This document shows positions 18,733 through 26,299 of a DNA stretch of 64,000 nucleotides, one piece after another (the first letter of the stretch is position 1; each line of letters starts with the position of its first letter). Source of the DNA: Bradyrhizobium sp. CCH5-F6. Lineage in GTDB: Bacteria; Pseudomonadota; Alphaproteobacteria; Rhizobiales; Xanthobacteraceae. A program made the position numbers and the translations under genes. Below the pieces are notes generated by a model. The model ran no database searches. It saw only the letters and a list, made by a program, of their open reading frames with translations, and was not told the origin of the DNA. The stretch covers positions 15,067 to 79,066 of the forward strand of contig NZ_LSIC01000203.1 in assembly GCF_001556045.1 (NCBI RefSeq). The letters run 5' to 3'.

Positions 18733-19863
18733 TTACGCGGCCGTGTCCAGCTGCGCATAGCGCAGCACGTGGAACGCGGGATCGCCGAACTGGATGTTGA
18801 TGGAGGAGATGCGTTTGAAATAGTGCCCGACGTTGAGCTCGTCCGTCATTCCCATGCCACCGTGAAGCTGCACCGCCTGATCGGCTACGAACTTGCCGGC
18901 ATACCCGATTTTCGACTTGGCACCGGAGGCAAGCCGCGAGAGTCCGGGATCGCCGGCGCCGAGGCTGAGGCTGAGATGCTGCATCAAGGAGAGCGCCTCC
19001 TGATGGGCGATGAACATGTCGACCATGCGATGCTGCAGCACCTGGAAGGAGCCGATCGTGGTGCCGAACTGCTTGCGGGTCTTGGAGTACTCCAGCGTGG
19101 CAGAGTTCAGCTCACCGATCGCGCCGACCGCTTCCGCGCAAAGCGCGCCGATGGCGCGGTCGCGGCCGGCTTCCAGTGCGGCAACGCCCTCGCCTTCCCG
19201 CCCGAGCAATTGCCCGCGCACATCGCGCAGGCTGACCTCGGCTGCCCGGCGACCGTCGATGGTCCTGAAGCTCTGGAGATCGACGCCGGCAGCACGGCGA
19301 TCGACCACGAACAGGCTCACGCCAGCGCGGTCACGGTCGTCGCCGGAAGTCCGCGCCGAGACGATCAGATGATCGGCCCAGGGCGCGGCGATCACCATAG
19401 TCTTCGCGCCGGAGAGAACGTAGTCGCTTCCCTCGCGCCGCGCCTTTGTCGCGACATGGGCGAAATCGAAACGCGATGCTTTCTCCGTCCAGGCCAGCGC
19501 CCAGACCTGCGAGCCATCGATGATTTCAGGGATGAAACTTTGCTGCTGCTCGGGTGTGCCTGCGTGCTCGATCAGGCCGCCGGCCAGCACCACCGTCTCG
19601 ACAAACGGTTCGACCACGAGGTGACGACCGAACTCGTGCATGACGATCATGGTCGACAACGGGCCGCCGCCGAGACCGCCGGCGCCCTCGGAGAACGGGG
19701 CAGCCAGCAGGCCGAGCTCGGCGAAAGCCGCCCACTGCTTCCGGCTGAAGCCTTCCTCGCTTGCCACGATCTTGCGTCGCGCCTCGAAATCGTACTGGTC
19801 GCGAAGCAGGCGCTGGACGCTGGACCGCAGCAATTCCTGCTCTTCCGTGAACTGAATATCCAT
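18733..19863 (-). CDS. Acyl-CoA dehydrogenase
   Basis: 376 residues, start supported by GGGAGG before ATG. FAD acyl-CoA dehydrogenase features are 'AWTEKASRFDF', 'DYVLSGAKTMV', 'QFGTTIGSFQVLQHRMVDM' and 'LHGGMGMTDELNVGHYFKR'. The second typical signature ('AWTEPGSG') is degenerate here, as in the smaller subunit of heterodimeric ACAD pairs. Another ACAD lies directly upstream (23 nt). Paired ACADs of this kind in steroid and aromatic catabolism often form alpha2-beta2 enzymes; that partnership is an inference here. Confidence 0.92.
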   Translation of the reverse strand: MDIQFTEEQELLRSSVQRLLRDQYDFEARRKIVASEEGFSRKQWAAFAELGLLAAPFSEGAGGLGGGPLSTMIVMHEFGRHLVVEPFVETVVLAGGLIEHAGTPEQQQSFIPEIIDGSQVWALAWTEKASRFDFAHVATKARREGSDYVLSGAKTMVIAAPWADHLIVSARTSGDDRDRAGVSLFVVDRRAAGVDLQSFRTIDGRRAAEVSLRDVRGQLLGREGEGVAALEAGRDRAIGALCAEAVGAIGELNSATLEYSKTRKQFGTTIGSFQVLQHRMVDMFIAHQEALSLMQHLSLSLGAGDPGLSRLASGAKSKIGYAGKFVADQAVQLHGGMGMTDELNVGHYFKRISSINIQFGDPAFHVLRYAQLDTAA

Positions 19864-19886
19864 CCGATCCTCCCGATCCGTCGTGG

Positions 19887-21068
19887 CTAGAGCCCGAGCA
19901 CGGCCTTGGCGATGATGTTTCGCTGGATCTCGTTGGATCCGCCGTAGATGCTGAGCTTGCGCGCGTTCAGATACTTCTCCGACGCGGTGTGTCCGTAATC
20001 GGGGCCTGGCATGAAGCGGTTGGCGCTGACCGGATGCTCGCGGATGGCCAGGCCGTAGTTGCCGATCGCGCGATGGGTGAGCTCGGTGATGTCCTGAAAT
20101 ATCTCGGTGCCGCGGATCTTGAACAGCGAAGCCGCCGGACCGGGATCCATGCCGCGCGCCATCTGGGCGACGACGCGCAGCTCCGTCGCTTCCAGCGCCA
20201 GCACGTCGAGCTCGATGCGGGCAATGTCACGCAAAAATTCGAGATGGGCGGGATCGTCGGCCGGTATCTCGGCCTTCACGATCTGCTTCAGCTTGCCGAT
20301 GTAGCGGGTGGACCGGCCGATGCCGGCCATGCTGGTGCGCTCGTTGCCGAGCAGGAACTTGGCGTAGGTCCAGCCCTTGTTCTCCTCGCCGACCAGGTTC
20401 TCGACCGGTACGCGGACGTTTTCCAGGAAGACGTCGTTGACCTCGTGGCTGCCGTCGATGGTGATGATCGGCCGCACAGTGACACCGGGCGACTTCATGT
20501 CGATCAGCAGAAAGGAGATCCCGGACTGCGGCTTCGCGTTCGGATCGGTTCGCACCAGGCAGAAGATCCAGTCGGCATGCTGCGCCAGCGTGGTCCAGGT
20601 CTTGTGACCGTTTACGATGTAGTGGTCGCCGTCGCGCACCGCCTTGGTTCGGACGGTCGCGAGGTCCGAGCCGGAGCCCGGCTCCGAATATCCCTGGCAC
20701 CACCAATCCTCGCCCGACAGAATCCGCGGCAGGAATTTCTTCTTCTGCGCATCGCTGCCAAACGTGTAGATCACCGGCCCGACCATGGTCACGCTGAACG
20801 CGAGCGGCGGCAGCGTCCCGGCCCGCGAGGTCTCCTGCTCGAAAATGAAGCGCTGCGTGATCGACCAGCCGGGGCCGCCGTACTCCTTCGGCCAGAGCGG
20901 CGCGATCCAGCCCTTCTTGTAGAGAATCCGATGCCAGAGCAGCGACTGCTCCTTGGTCAGGTCAGTCTCGGGGTTGGGAACGCGCATTTCCTGCGGATAG
21001 TTCTCCGCAATGAAGGTGCGCACCTCGTCGCGAAACGCGGCGTCCTCACTGGAAAGGTTGAGCTCCAT
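19887..21068 (-). CDS. Acyl-CoA dehydrogenase
   Basis: 393 residues from ATG 21068 (MELNLSSEDAAF); the longer frame to 21158 would overlap the upstream SDR gene. The protein has 'WCQGYSEPGSGSDLA', the standard ACAD substrate/FAD signature, 'VNGHKTWTTLAQHADW', and the C-terminal 'YGGSNEIQRNIIAKAVLGL' (in part), which is canonical. The catalytic base cannot be fixed without alignment. It oxidises an acyl-CoA to the enoyl-CoA, passing electrons to ETF. It is the second gene of the leftward operon and a likely heteromer partner of the ACAD that follows. Confidence 0.95.
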   Translation of the reverse strand: MELNLSSEDAAFRDEVRTFIAENYPQEMRVPNPETDLTKEQSLLWHRILYKKGWIAPLWPKEYGGPGWSITQRFIFEQETSRAGTLPPLAFSVTMVGPVIYTFGSDAQKKKFLPRILSGEDWWCQGYSEPGSGSDLATVRTKAVRDGDHYIVNGHKTWTTLAQHADWIFCLVRTDPNAKPQSGISFLLIDMKSPGVTVRPIITIDGSHEVNDVFLENVRVPVENLVGEENKGWTYAKFLLGNERTSMAGIGRSTRYIGKLKQIVKAEIPADDPAHLEFLRDIARIELDVLALEATELRVVAQMARGMDPGPAASLFKIRGTEIFQDITELTHRAIGNYGLAIREHPVSANRFMPGPDYGHTASEKYLNARKLSIYGGSNEIQRNIIAKAVLGL

Positions 21069-21082
21069 CTTGGCAGGCTCCG

Positions 21083-21820
21083 CTACCACTTCTCGCCGAA
21101 GGGGCGGATCTCGAGCTCGAAGGTCCAGGCGCTGCGCGGCTGCTGATACAGCAGCCAATAGGATTCCGCGACCGACGACGGCGGCATCAGCAGATCGGGA
21201 TCATCGAGCGCATTCGGACCGAGCGCCTCGATCCGCCGCTGACGCACCCATTCGGTGTCGACGCCGGAGTCGATGATGAGATGCGCCACGTGAATGTTCT
21301 TCGGCCCCAGCTCGCGCGCGGCAGCCTGGGCAACGGCCCGCAGACCGAACTTGGCACTGGCGAAGGCCGCATAGCCAATTCCGCCGCGCAGGCTCGCCGT
21401 TGCACCGGTGAAAAAGATGTTGCCCTTGCCGCGAGGCAACATGAGCCGCGCGGCTTCGCGGCCGGCGAGAAAGCCGGAATAGCAGGCCATCTCCCAGACC
21501 TTGCGGAACACGCGTTCGGTCGTGTCCAGAATTGGAAAGTTGACGTTGGCGCCGATGTTGAAGATGCAGACCTCGAGCGGCGCATGCTTGTCGGCGTCTC
21601 CCAGGAAGGAGATGATCTCCTCCTCCTTGCGCGCATCGAGCGAACGCGCATGGATTTCGCCGCCGGCCGCCTCGATGTCCTTGACGAGCGGCTCGAGCTT
21701 GGCGCCGTTCCGCCGCCCGGCGAACACCGTGAAGCCCTCCGAGGCAAACTTCTTTGCGATCTCGCCGCCGATATAGTCGCCGGCACCGATCACCGCGACG
21801 GTTGCGTTTCTCTTTTGCAA
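21083..21820 (-). CDS. SDR-family protein with Phe in place of the catalytic Tyr
   Basis: 245 residues from TTG 21820 with GGGAGACGAGCC upstream. Rossmann marks are 'VAVIGAGDYIGGEIA' and 'FNIGANVN' in place of the NNAG motif. The active-site region reads 'GATASLRGG' then 'AAFASAKFGLRAVAQ'. The Ser is present but the YxxxK motif is FxxxK. The PG motif after the active site is replaced by 'IIDSG'. It is paralogous to the divergent SDR at 22163. First gene of the operon to 16499, it is driven by a candidate promoter containing a GTTCT-N5-AGAAC palindrome. Oxidoreductase activity is uncertain because of the missing Tyr. Confidence 0.9.
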   Translation of the reverse strand: MQKRNATVAVIGAGDYIGGEIAKKFASEGFTVFAGRRNGAKLEPLVKDIEAAGGEIHARSLDARKEEEIISFLGDADKHAPLEVCIFNIGANVNFPILDTTERVFRKVWEMACYSGFLAGREAARLMLPRGKGNIFFTGATASLRGGIGYAAFASAKFGLRAVAQAAARELGPKNIHVAHLIIDSGVDTEWVRQRRIEALGPNALDDPDLLMPPSSVAESYWLLYQQPRSAWTFELEIRPFGEKW

Positions 21821-22008
21821 GGCTCGTCTCCCGGTTAGGTTGGATCTGTTGAAACTATTCCGCCCAAGGCCGGAATGCCCAGGCCAATGCGGTATTGCCG
21901 GCCATCAACATCCGGCCGCCCGCCATATCGGTTGAGCTTGAAAGCGCGGCCACTGCCAACCTCCCGGATGATGAGCGCCTGTCTTGCCGCGGCGCATTCA
22001 GGGTTTCG

Positions 22009-22037
22009 ATCTAACGTTCTTTTTTAGAACTCGTCAA
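22009..22037 (-). promoter_or_regulatory. Candidate promoter with palindromic operator, site 1
   Basis: On the minus strand TTGACG (22037-22032) and TTAGAT (22014-22009) are spaced by 17 nt. The spacer holds the palindrome GTTCT-N5-AGAAC (22016-22030). The start of the SDR gene is 189 nt downstream on the minus strand, and the paralogous SDR starts 133 nt away on the plus strand, so one site could control both directions. It is the first of three such sites (see 25584 and 29593). Confidence 0.65.
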
Positions 22038-22162
22038 TTGCTAATTTGTCGTGCTCACTCGGTTGGAGCAAAAGAAAACCCGCAGGTTCTGCGGTTCTTT
22101 ACATCAGCGACGAGAGCAACTAACGATAAGTACCGAATAAGAACTAATAGGAGGAGACGAGC

Positions 22163-22906
22163 ATGGTGGAGAGCCGCGGCGTGGCGATCCTGGTGGGCGC
22201 GGGCGATGCGATCGGCGCGGCCGTCGCACGGCGTTTCGCCAAAGGAGGTTATACGGTTTGCATCTGCCGGCGTGACGCCGAAAAATCCCGGGGCCTTGTC
22301 GACGAGCTGACGGCTGACGGCCTTCGTATCCAAGCCTTCAGCGTCGATGCGCGTCAGGAAGCGGAGGTCCAGAAGCTGTTCTCCGACATCGAAAGGACTA
22401 TCGGGCCGATCGAGGTTTGCCTTTTCAATGCCGGATCGAACGTCAACAAGCCCCTGCTGGACACCACCGAGAAGCTGTTCTTCAAGGCATGGGAGCTGGC
22501 GTGCTACGCAGGCTTCCTCGTCGGCCGCGAAGCCGCGCGTGTCATGCTGCCGCGCGGACGCGGAACCATTTTCTTTACCGGCGCGACTGCCAGCATTCGC
22601 GGCGGCCGGGGTTTTGCTGCGTTTTCCTCTGCGAAGTTCGCACTTCGTGCGGTGGCCCAGGCCATGGCGCGCGAGCTTGGGCCGAAGAATATCCATGTCG
22701 TCCATCTCATCATCGATGCCGGCGTCGATAGCGAGGCTATCCACCAGCGCATGAAGGCGGCAAAGGGGATCGAGGCGAGCGAGATCCCGCCGGACAGCCT
22801 GACGAAGACCTCCTCCATCGCGGAGGCTTATTGGTTCACACACCAGCAGAGCCGCGACGGCTGGACCCATGAACTCGATCTTCGTCCGTCGGTGGAGAAA
22901 TGGTAA
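22163..22906 (+). CDS. SDR-family protein with Phe in place of the catalytic Tyr (paralogue)
   Basis: 247 residues with a strong AGGAGG before ATG 22163. It has 'VAILVGAGDAIGAAVARRF' for the nucleotide-binding loop and 'CLFNAGSNVN' for the NAG motif. The active site reads 'GATASIRGGRGFAAFSSAK', again with Phe where Tyr is expected and Lys kept. Downstream 'ARELGPKNIHVVHLIIDAG' parallels the other copy. The two SDRs are divergent across a 342-nt region and look like an old duplication. It overlaps the GST start by 1 nt (TAATG), so the two genes are translationally coupled. Confidence 0.9.
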   Translation: MVESRGVAILVGAGDAIGAAVARRFAKGGYTVCICRRDAEKSRGLVDELTADGLRIQAFSVDARQEAEVQKLFSDIERTIGPIEVCLFNAGSNVNKPLLDTTEKLFFKAWELACYAGFLVGREAARVMLPRGRGTIFFTGATASIRGGRGFAAFSSAKFALRAVAQAMARELGPKNIHVVHLIIDAGVDSEAIHQRMKAAKGIEASEIPPDSLTKTSSIAEAYWFTHQQSRDGWTHELDLRPSVEKW

Positions 22907-23583
22907 TGAGCGCGACACCCGATCTCACGCTGTGGGGCGTCGGCACGAGCCGCACCATTCGCGCGCACTGGGCGATGCACGAACTCGGCTTGTCCTACAA
23001 GGTCAAGCCGATCGGGCCACGGACAGGCGAGACCAAGACCGCTGAATATACCAGGCTCAATCCCCGCCAGAAGATTCCGCTGTTGCAGGACGGCGACTTC
23101 TGCATCGGGGAAAGCGCTGCGATCGTCGCCTATCTATCGCGGATGTATTCCACGCCGGAACGTTCGCTGATTCCGGAGGCCGCCCGTGACTACGCGGCGT
23201 GGCTCGAATGGTGCTTCTTTATCGTGGCCGAGCTCGATTCGACCAGCCTTTACGTCATGCGCCGCCACCGGGCGGACGCGCTGGGCCATATCTATGGCGT
23301 CGCGCCTGAGGTCGTCGCACAAGCCGCGGAATATTTCCGCGGGCAGTTGCGCCATGTTGAAGCCGCCCTTGCTGACGGCCGGCCGTTTCTGATGGGCGAG
23401 CGCTTCAGCAGCGCCGATATCCTCCTGACGACGTGCCTCGATTGGGCGATCGCTTACGGGGTCGGCATTTGCGAGAATGCGCAGCCCTACCTCGAACGTA
23501 TCCAGCTGCGGGAGGCCTATCGGCGAGCGGTCGCGGCGAACGTTCCGGTACCTGCCCCGGCCGCGATGCCGGAAAAGGCCTGA
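22906..23583 (+). CDS. Glutathione S-transferase family protein
   Basis: 225 residues from ATG 22906 (ATG 22900 possible). The N-terminal thioredoxin-like domain has 'LTLWGVGTSRTIRAHWAMHEL', seen as WGVGTSRTIRAHWAM, with a Ser/Thr region near the usual catalytic site. It also has 'NPRQKIPLLQDGDFCIGESAAI', containing the cis-Pro and the ES motif that binds the gamma-glutamyl group. The helical C-terminal domain follows with 'FSSADILLTTCLDWA'. GSTs in catabolic operons often act as isomerases, reductive ether-cleaving enzymes or dehalogenases; the substrate is unknown. It is co-transcribed with the SDR upstream. Confidence 0.9.
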   Translation: MSATPDLTLWGVGTSRTIRAHWAMHELGLSYKVKPIGPRTGETKTAEYTRLNPRQKIPLLQDGDFCIGESAAIVAYLSRMYSTPERSLIPEAARDYAAWLEWCFFIVAELDSTSLYVMRRHRADALGHIYGVAPEVVAQAAEYFRGQLRHVEAALADGRPFLMGERFSSADILLTTCLDWAIAYGVGICENAQPYLERIQLREAYRRAVAANVPVPAPAAMPEKA

Positions 23584-23611
23584 AGGATCGACCGCCGAGA
23601 AGGGACGCGGA

Positions 23612-24811
23612 CTAGACGGCCGCGCGCACGGCGCGGTCGGCGATCATCCTGTCAATGGCGCGGTCGTCGTACCCGAGTTCGCGCAGCACGTCGCGCGAGT
23701 GCTCGCCGACCCGGGGAGCCGGCCCGCCGATCGCGGCCTGGTTGACCTCGAAGCGGGCAGCCGGCTTCGGCTGCCGCACCCGGCCGACCTTCGGCTGATC
23801 GAATTCGGCGATGATGCCGCGCGCCAGGACCTGTTCGTTGTGGATGATCTCGCTCCGGCGCAGGATCGGCGCACAAGGCACATCCGCGGCGTCCAGGCGC
23901 GCCAGCCACTCGGCCGTCGTATGCTGGCCGATATATTCCGCCATCTTGTTGATCCGCGCGGTGGCATTGACCGAACGCGCCGCCGGCGTTGCGAAGCGAG
24001 GATCCTTGGCGAGCTCGGGATCGCCGCAGGCACGGCAAAAGCCCTGCCATTCGGAATCGGAGATGGTGCCCGCAGTGATGTAGCCGTCGCTGGTCTTGAA
24101 GACCAGGTCCGGACGATCGTTCGGATCGGCGGCGGCCGCTTCGGCGCCGACCACCGTGTATTGCATCATGCCTTCCGGCCACAAATAGGAGATCATCGCA
24201 TCCAGCATCGCGACCTGGATGTGGTCGCCCTGCCCCGTCTTCTCACGCGCATAGAGCGCGGCCGCCACCGCCTGAGCGGTGAACACGGCCGTGGTCTTGT
24301 CGCATACGATGGTGCGGATCATCTGCGGCCGGTTCGTGACCGGCTGCGATTGGATGTCGGCGAAGCCCGACAGTCCCTGCACGATCGGATCATAGACGCG
24401 CTTCTTGACATACGGGCCGGTGTCGCCGACGCCGCTGATGGAAACGTAGATCAGGCGCGGATGGCGCTGGCGCAACTCATCGACACCGAGACCGAGGCGC
24501 TCCATGGTACCTGGCCGGAAATTCTGAACGAGGACGTCGGCCTGCGCGACCAGCCGGGTGAGCACCTCACGCCCTGACGCACTCTTGACGTCGATCGATA
24601 GCGAGCGCTTGCCGCGGTTTGAGGAGATGAACAGCGCCGAGAACTCACCCTCCTTGTCGATGGTGGCACGGCTGCGGCGGGTGATGTCGCCGCAGCCGGG
24701 CTCGATCTTCAGCACGTCGGCACCCTGATCCGCCAGAAACATGGTCGCGAACGGACCCGACACCACGCCGGTCAAATCGAGCACGCGAACGCCGTGAAGT
24801 GGGCCGGGCAT
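23612..24811 (-). CDS. CaiB/BaiF family (class III) CoA transferase
   Basis: 399 residues; 'MPGPLHGVRVLDLTGVVSGP' opens the protein, with 'LADQGADVLKIEPGCGD', 'SSNRGKRSLSIDVKS', 'NFRPGTMERLGLG' and 'LIYVSISGVGDTGPY', all family III features. GGGAG precedes ATG. It transfers CoA to a free acid, possibly feeding the acyl-CoA dehydrogenases nearby. It lies 75 nt downstream of the DsbA/isomerase-like gene on the same strand and probably shares the promoter at 25584-25612. It differs clearly in sequence from the CoA transferase at 5855. Confidence 0.93.
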   Translation of the reverse strand: MPGPLHGVRVLDLTGVVSGPFATMFLADQGADVLKIEPGCGDITRRSRATIDKEGEFSALFISSNRGKRSLSIDVKSASGREVLTRLVAQADVLVQNFRPGTMERLGLGVDELRQRHPRLIYVSISGVGDTGPYVKKRVYDPIVQGLSGFADIQSQPVTNRPQMIRTIVCDKTTAVFTAQAVAAALYAREKTGQGDHIQVAMLDAMISYLWPEGMMQYTVVGAEAAAADPNDRPDLVFKTSDGYITAGTISDSEWQGFCRACGDPELAKDPRFATPAARSVNATARINKMAEYIGQHTTAEWLARLDAADVPCAPILRRSEIIHNEQVLARGIIAEFDQPKVGRVRQPKPAARFEVNQAAIGGPAPRVGEHSRDVLRELGYDDRAIDRMIADRAVRAAV

Positions 24812-24886
24812 AGGCTTCTCCCTGATTTTCGTTTGTTTTGGGTCCGAGAGTGGCTTTCGCCATTCAACCCGGACAGTCGGGCGCCG

Positions 24887-25519
24887 TCAGGCCGACCTGG
24901 AAACAGGCTGTCTGGTCTGCTCGACGATCGACTCTTCGACGTCGCGGATCTGGTCCTTGCCGAAGAACATTTCCTTTCCGACGAAAAACGTCGGAGAGCC
25001 GAATGCTCCTCGGCTGACGGCGTCGTTGGTCAGATCGATCAGCCTCTTCTTGACGTCATCCTGCTGAGCACGCGCCATCAGCCGGTCGACGTCCATGCCC
25101 GAGGAGACAAACGCGCTACGGAAGATCTCGGGATCGTCCATTTTTTTCGGCTCTTCCCACATGTGATGATAGGCGGCGCGAAAATAGGGCTCGAAGAGTC
25201 CCTCGAACTGCGCAGCGACAGCACCGCGCATCAGCATCAGCGTGTTGACCGGGAAGAAGGGATTCTGCCGAAATTTCGTGATGGCGTGACGCCGGATGAA
25301 CCGCTGGGTCTCCAGCGCCTGATATTCCGGCTTGTTCTTGATGCCGCGCAGCGAGTCGAACGGCGACATGTTGCCGGTCGCCTTGAAGATTCCGCCGAGC
25401 AGAACCGGGACATAGGCGAACTTCACGCCGGTCCGCTGCTCGATGCCCGGAATGGCCACTTCCGCAAGGTAGGCGTTCGGACTACCGAAATCGAAAAGGA
25501 ATTCAACCTTCAGGGTCAT
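24887..25519 (-). CDS. DsbA-family oxidoreductase / 2-hydroxychromene-2-carboxylate isomerase-like protein
   Basis: 210 residues; 'VEFLFDFGSPNAYLAEVAIPG' (FDFGSPNAYLAE) is the kappa-GST/HCCA-isomerase version of the thioredoxin start, with Ser in place of the CxxC cysteines. 'LLGGIFKATGN' and the C-terminal 'SRGAFGSPTFFVGKEMFFGKD' are the other family marks. HCCA isomerase works glutathione-dependently in naphthalene-type ring catabolism, and relatives act on other cyclic intermediates. GGGAGAAGG precedes ATG. It is the first gene of a leftward operon with the CoA transferase. Confidence 0.92.
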   Translation of the reverse strand: MTLKVEFLFDFGSPNAYLAEVAIPGIEQRTGVKFAYVPVLLGGIFKATGNMSPFDSLRGIKNKPEYQALETQRFIRRHAITKFRQNPFFPVNTLMLMRGAVAAQFEGLFEPYFRAAYHHMWEEPKKMDDPEIFRSAFVSSGMDVDRLMARAQQDDVKKRLIDLTNDAVSRGAFGSPTFFVGKEMFFGKDQIRDVEESIVEQTRQPVSRSA

Positions 25520-25583
25520 CTCGGCCTTCTCCCGGAGAACGAATTGCGGTCACTGGCGATTGATCGCCGGCTCAACTTCGGGC

Positions 25584-25612
25584 ACCATACAGTTCTAAAA
25601 TAGAACTGTCAA
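25584..25612 (-). promoter_or_regulatory. Candidate promoter with palindromic operator, site 2
   Basis: On the minus strand TTGACA (25612-25607), a perfect -35, is followed after exactly 17 nt by TATGGT (25589-25584). The spacer contains GTTCT-N5-AGAAC (25592-25606), with the arms extending to 8 bp (ACAGTTCT/AGAACTGT, 25589-25609). It lies 65 nt upstream of the DsbA-like gene and 140 nt upstream of the divergent HxlR regulator, the natural candidate to bind it. Confidence 0.75.
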
Positions 25613-25751
25613 ATACACCTATAGCCTGCTGATTTTTGACCTGTCGGGATGGGTATTGTTTGGAATCCAGTACCTATCTAGAATGAAAGAACCTGCGCGG
25701 AGCTGTGCGCGACGATTCGAGACGGCCCGGCCCGGACGATCGGAGTCATGA

Positions 25752-26264
25752 ATGAAGTGGAAAGAACTCGAGGAAGAGCCATGTTCGATGGCCCGAACCA
25801 TCGGCGTGATCGGCGATCGCTGGACTCTTCTGATCCTGCGCGAATGCTTCCTGCGCACGCGCCGCTTCGAGGGGTTTCAGTCGGCACTCGGAATCACGCG
25901 ACACCTGCTCGCTGAACGGCTGAAAAAGCTGGTCCGGCAGGGCATCCTGCGCCGCATTCCCTACCAGGAATCGCCCAAGCGCCACGAATATATCCTGACT
26001 CAGAAGGGCCTCGATCTCTATCCGATCATGATGGCGATCGTGCATTGGGGCGATACTCATATGGTCGACGAGCGCGGCCGGCCCTTGCTGCACCAGCACC
26101 GCAAATGCGGAAAGGACTTCGATCCGGTCATGGTGTGTTCGGAATGCGGCGAGCCACTGTCGGCCAAGGAGGTTCATACCCACCCGGGGCCGGGCGCCCG
26201 TAGCCTTCCGGCGAAGAGCGCGCCGGCCACCAGCAAGACAAAGGCACGTTCACGCGCCGCTTGA
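25752..26264 (+). CDS. HxlR-family winged-helix transcriptional regulator
   Basis: 170 residues. The HxlR domain is at the N-terminus: 'CSMARTIGVIGDRWTLLILREC' (pieces GVIGDRWTLLILRE), 'LGITRHLLAERLKKLV' as the recognition region, and 'RHEYILTQKGLDLYPIM' as the wing. A conserved-position Cys at residue 11 could be a redox sensor as in some HxlR proteins. A ~50-residue C-terminal extension holds Cys at 'HRKCGKD' and 'VCSECGEPL', a possible zinc ribbon, then a basic Ala/Lys/Arg tail. Its position in the middle of the catabolic cluster, facing a palindromic promoter site, makes it the likely local regulator. Confidence 0.93.
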   Translation: MKWKELEEEPCSMARTIGVIGDRWTLLILRECFLRTRRFEGFQSALGITRHLLAERLKKLVRQGILRRIPYQESPKRHEYILTQKGLDLYPIMMAIVHWGDTHMVDERGRPLLHQHRKCGKDFDPVMVCSECGEPLSAKEVHTHPGPGARSLPAKSAPATSKTKARSRAA

Positions 26265-26299
26265 GACGGCAGCGCGCGACGCTGACGCCGAATTCGCTC

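Noticed and set aside
17506..19890. 794-codon plus-strand frame
   Set aside because: Antisense to thiolase and acyl-CoA dehydrogenase genes, which carry all family motifs.
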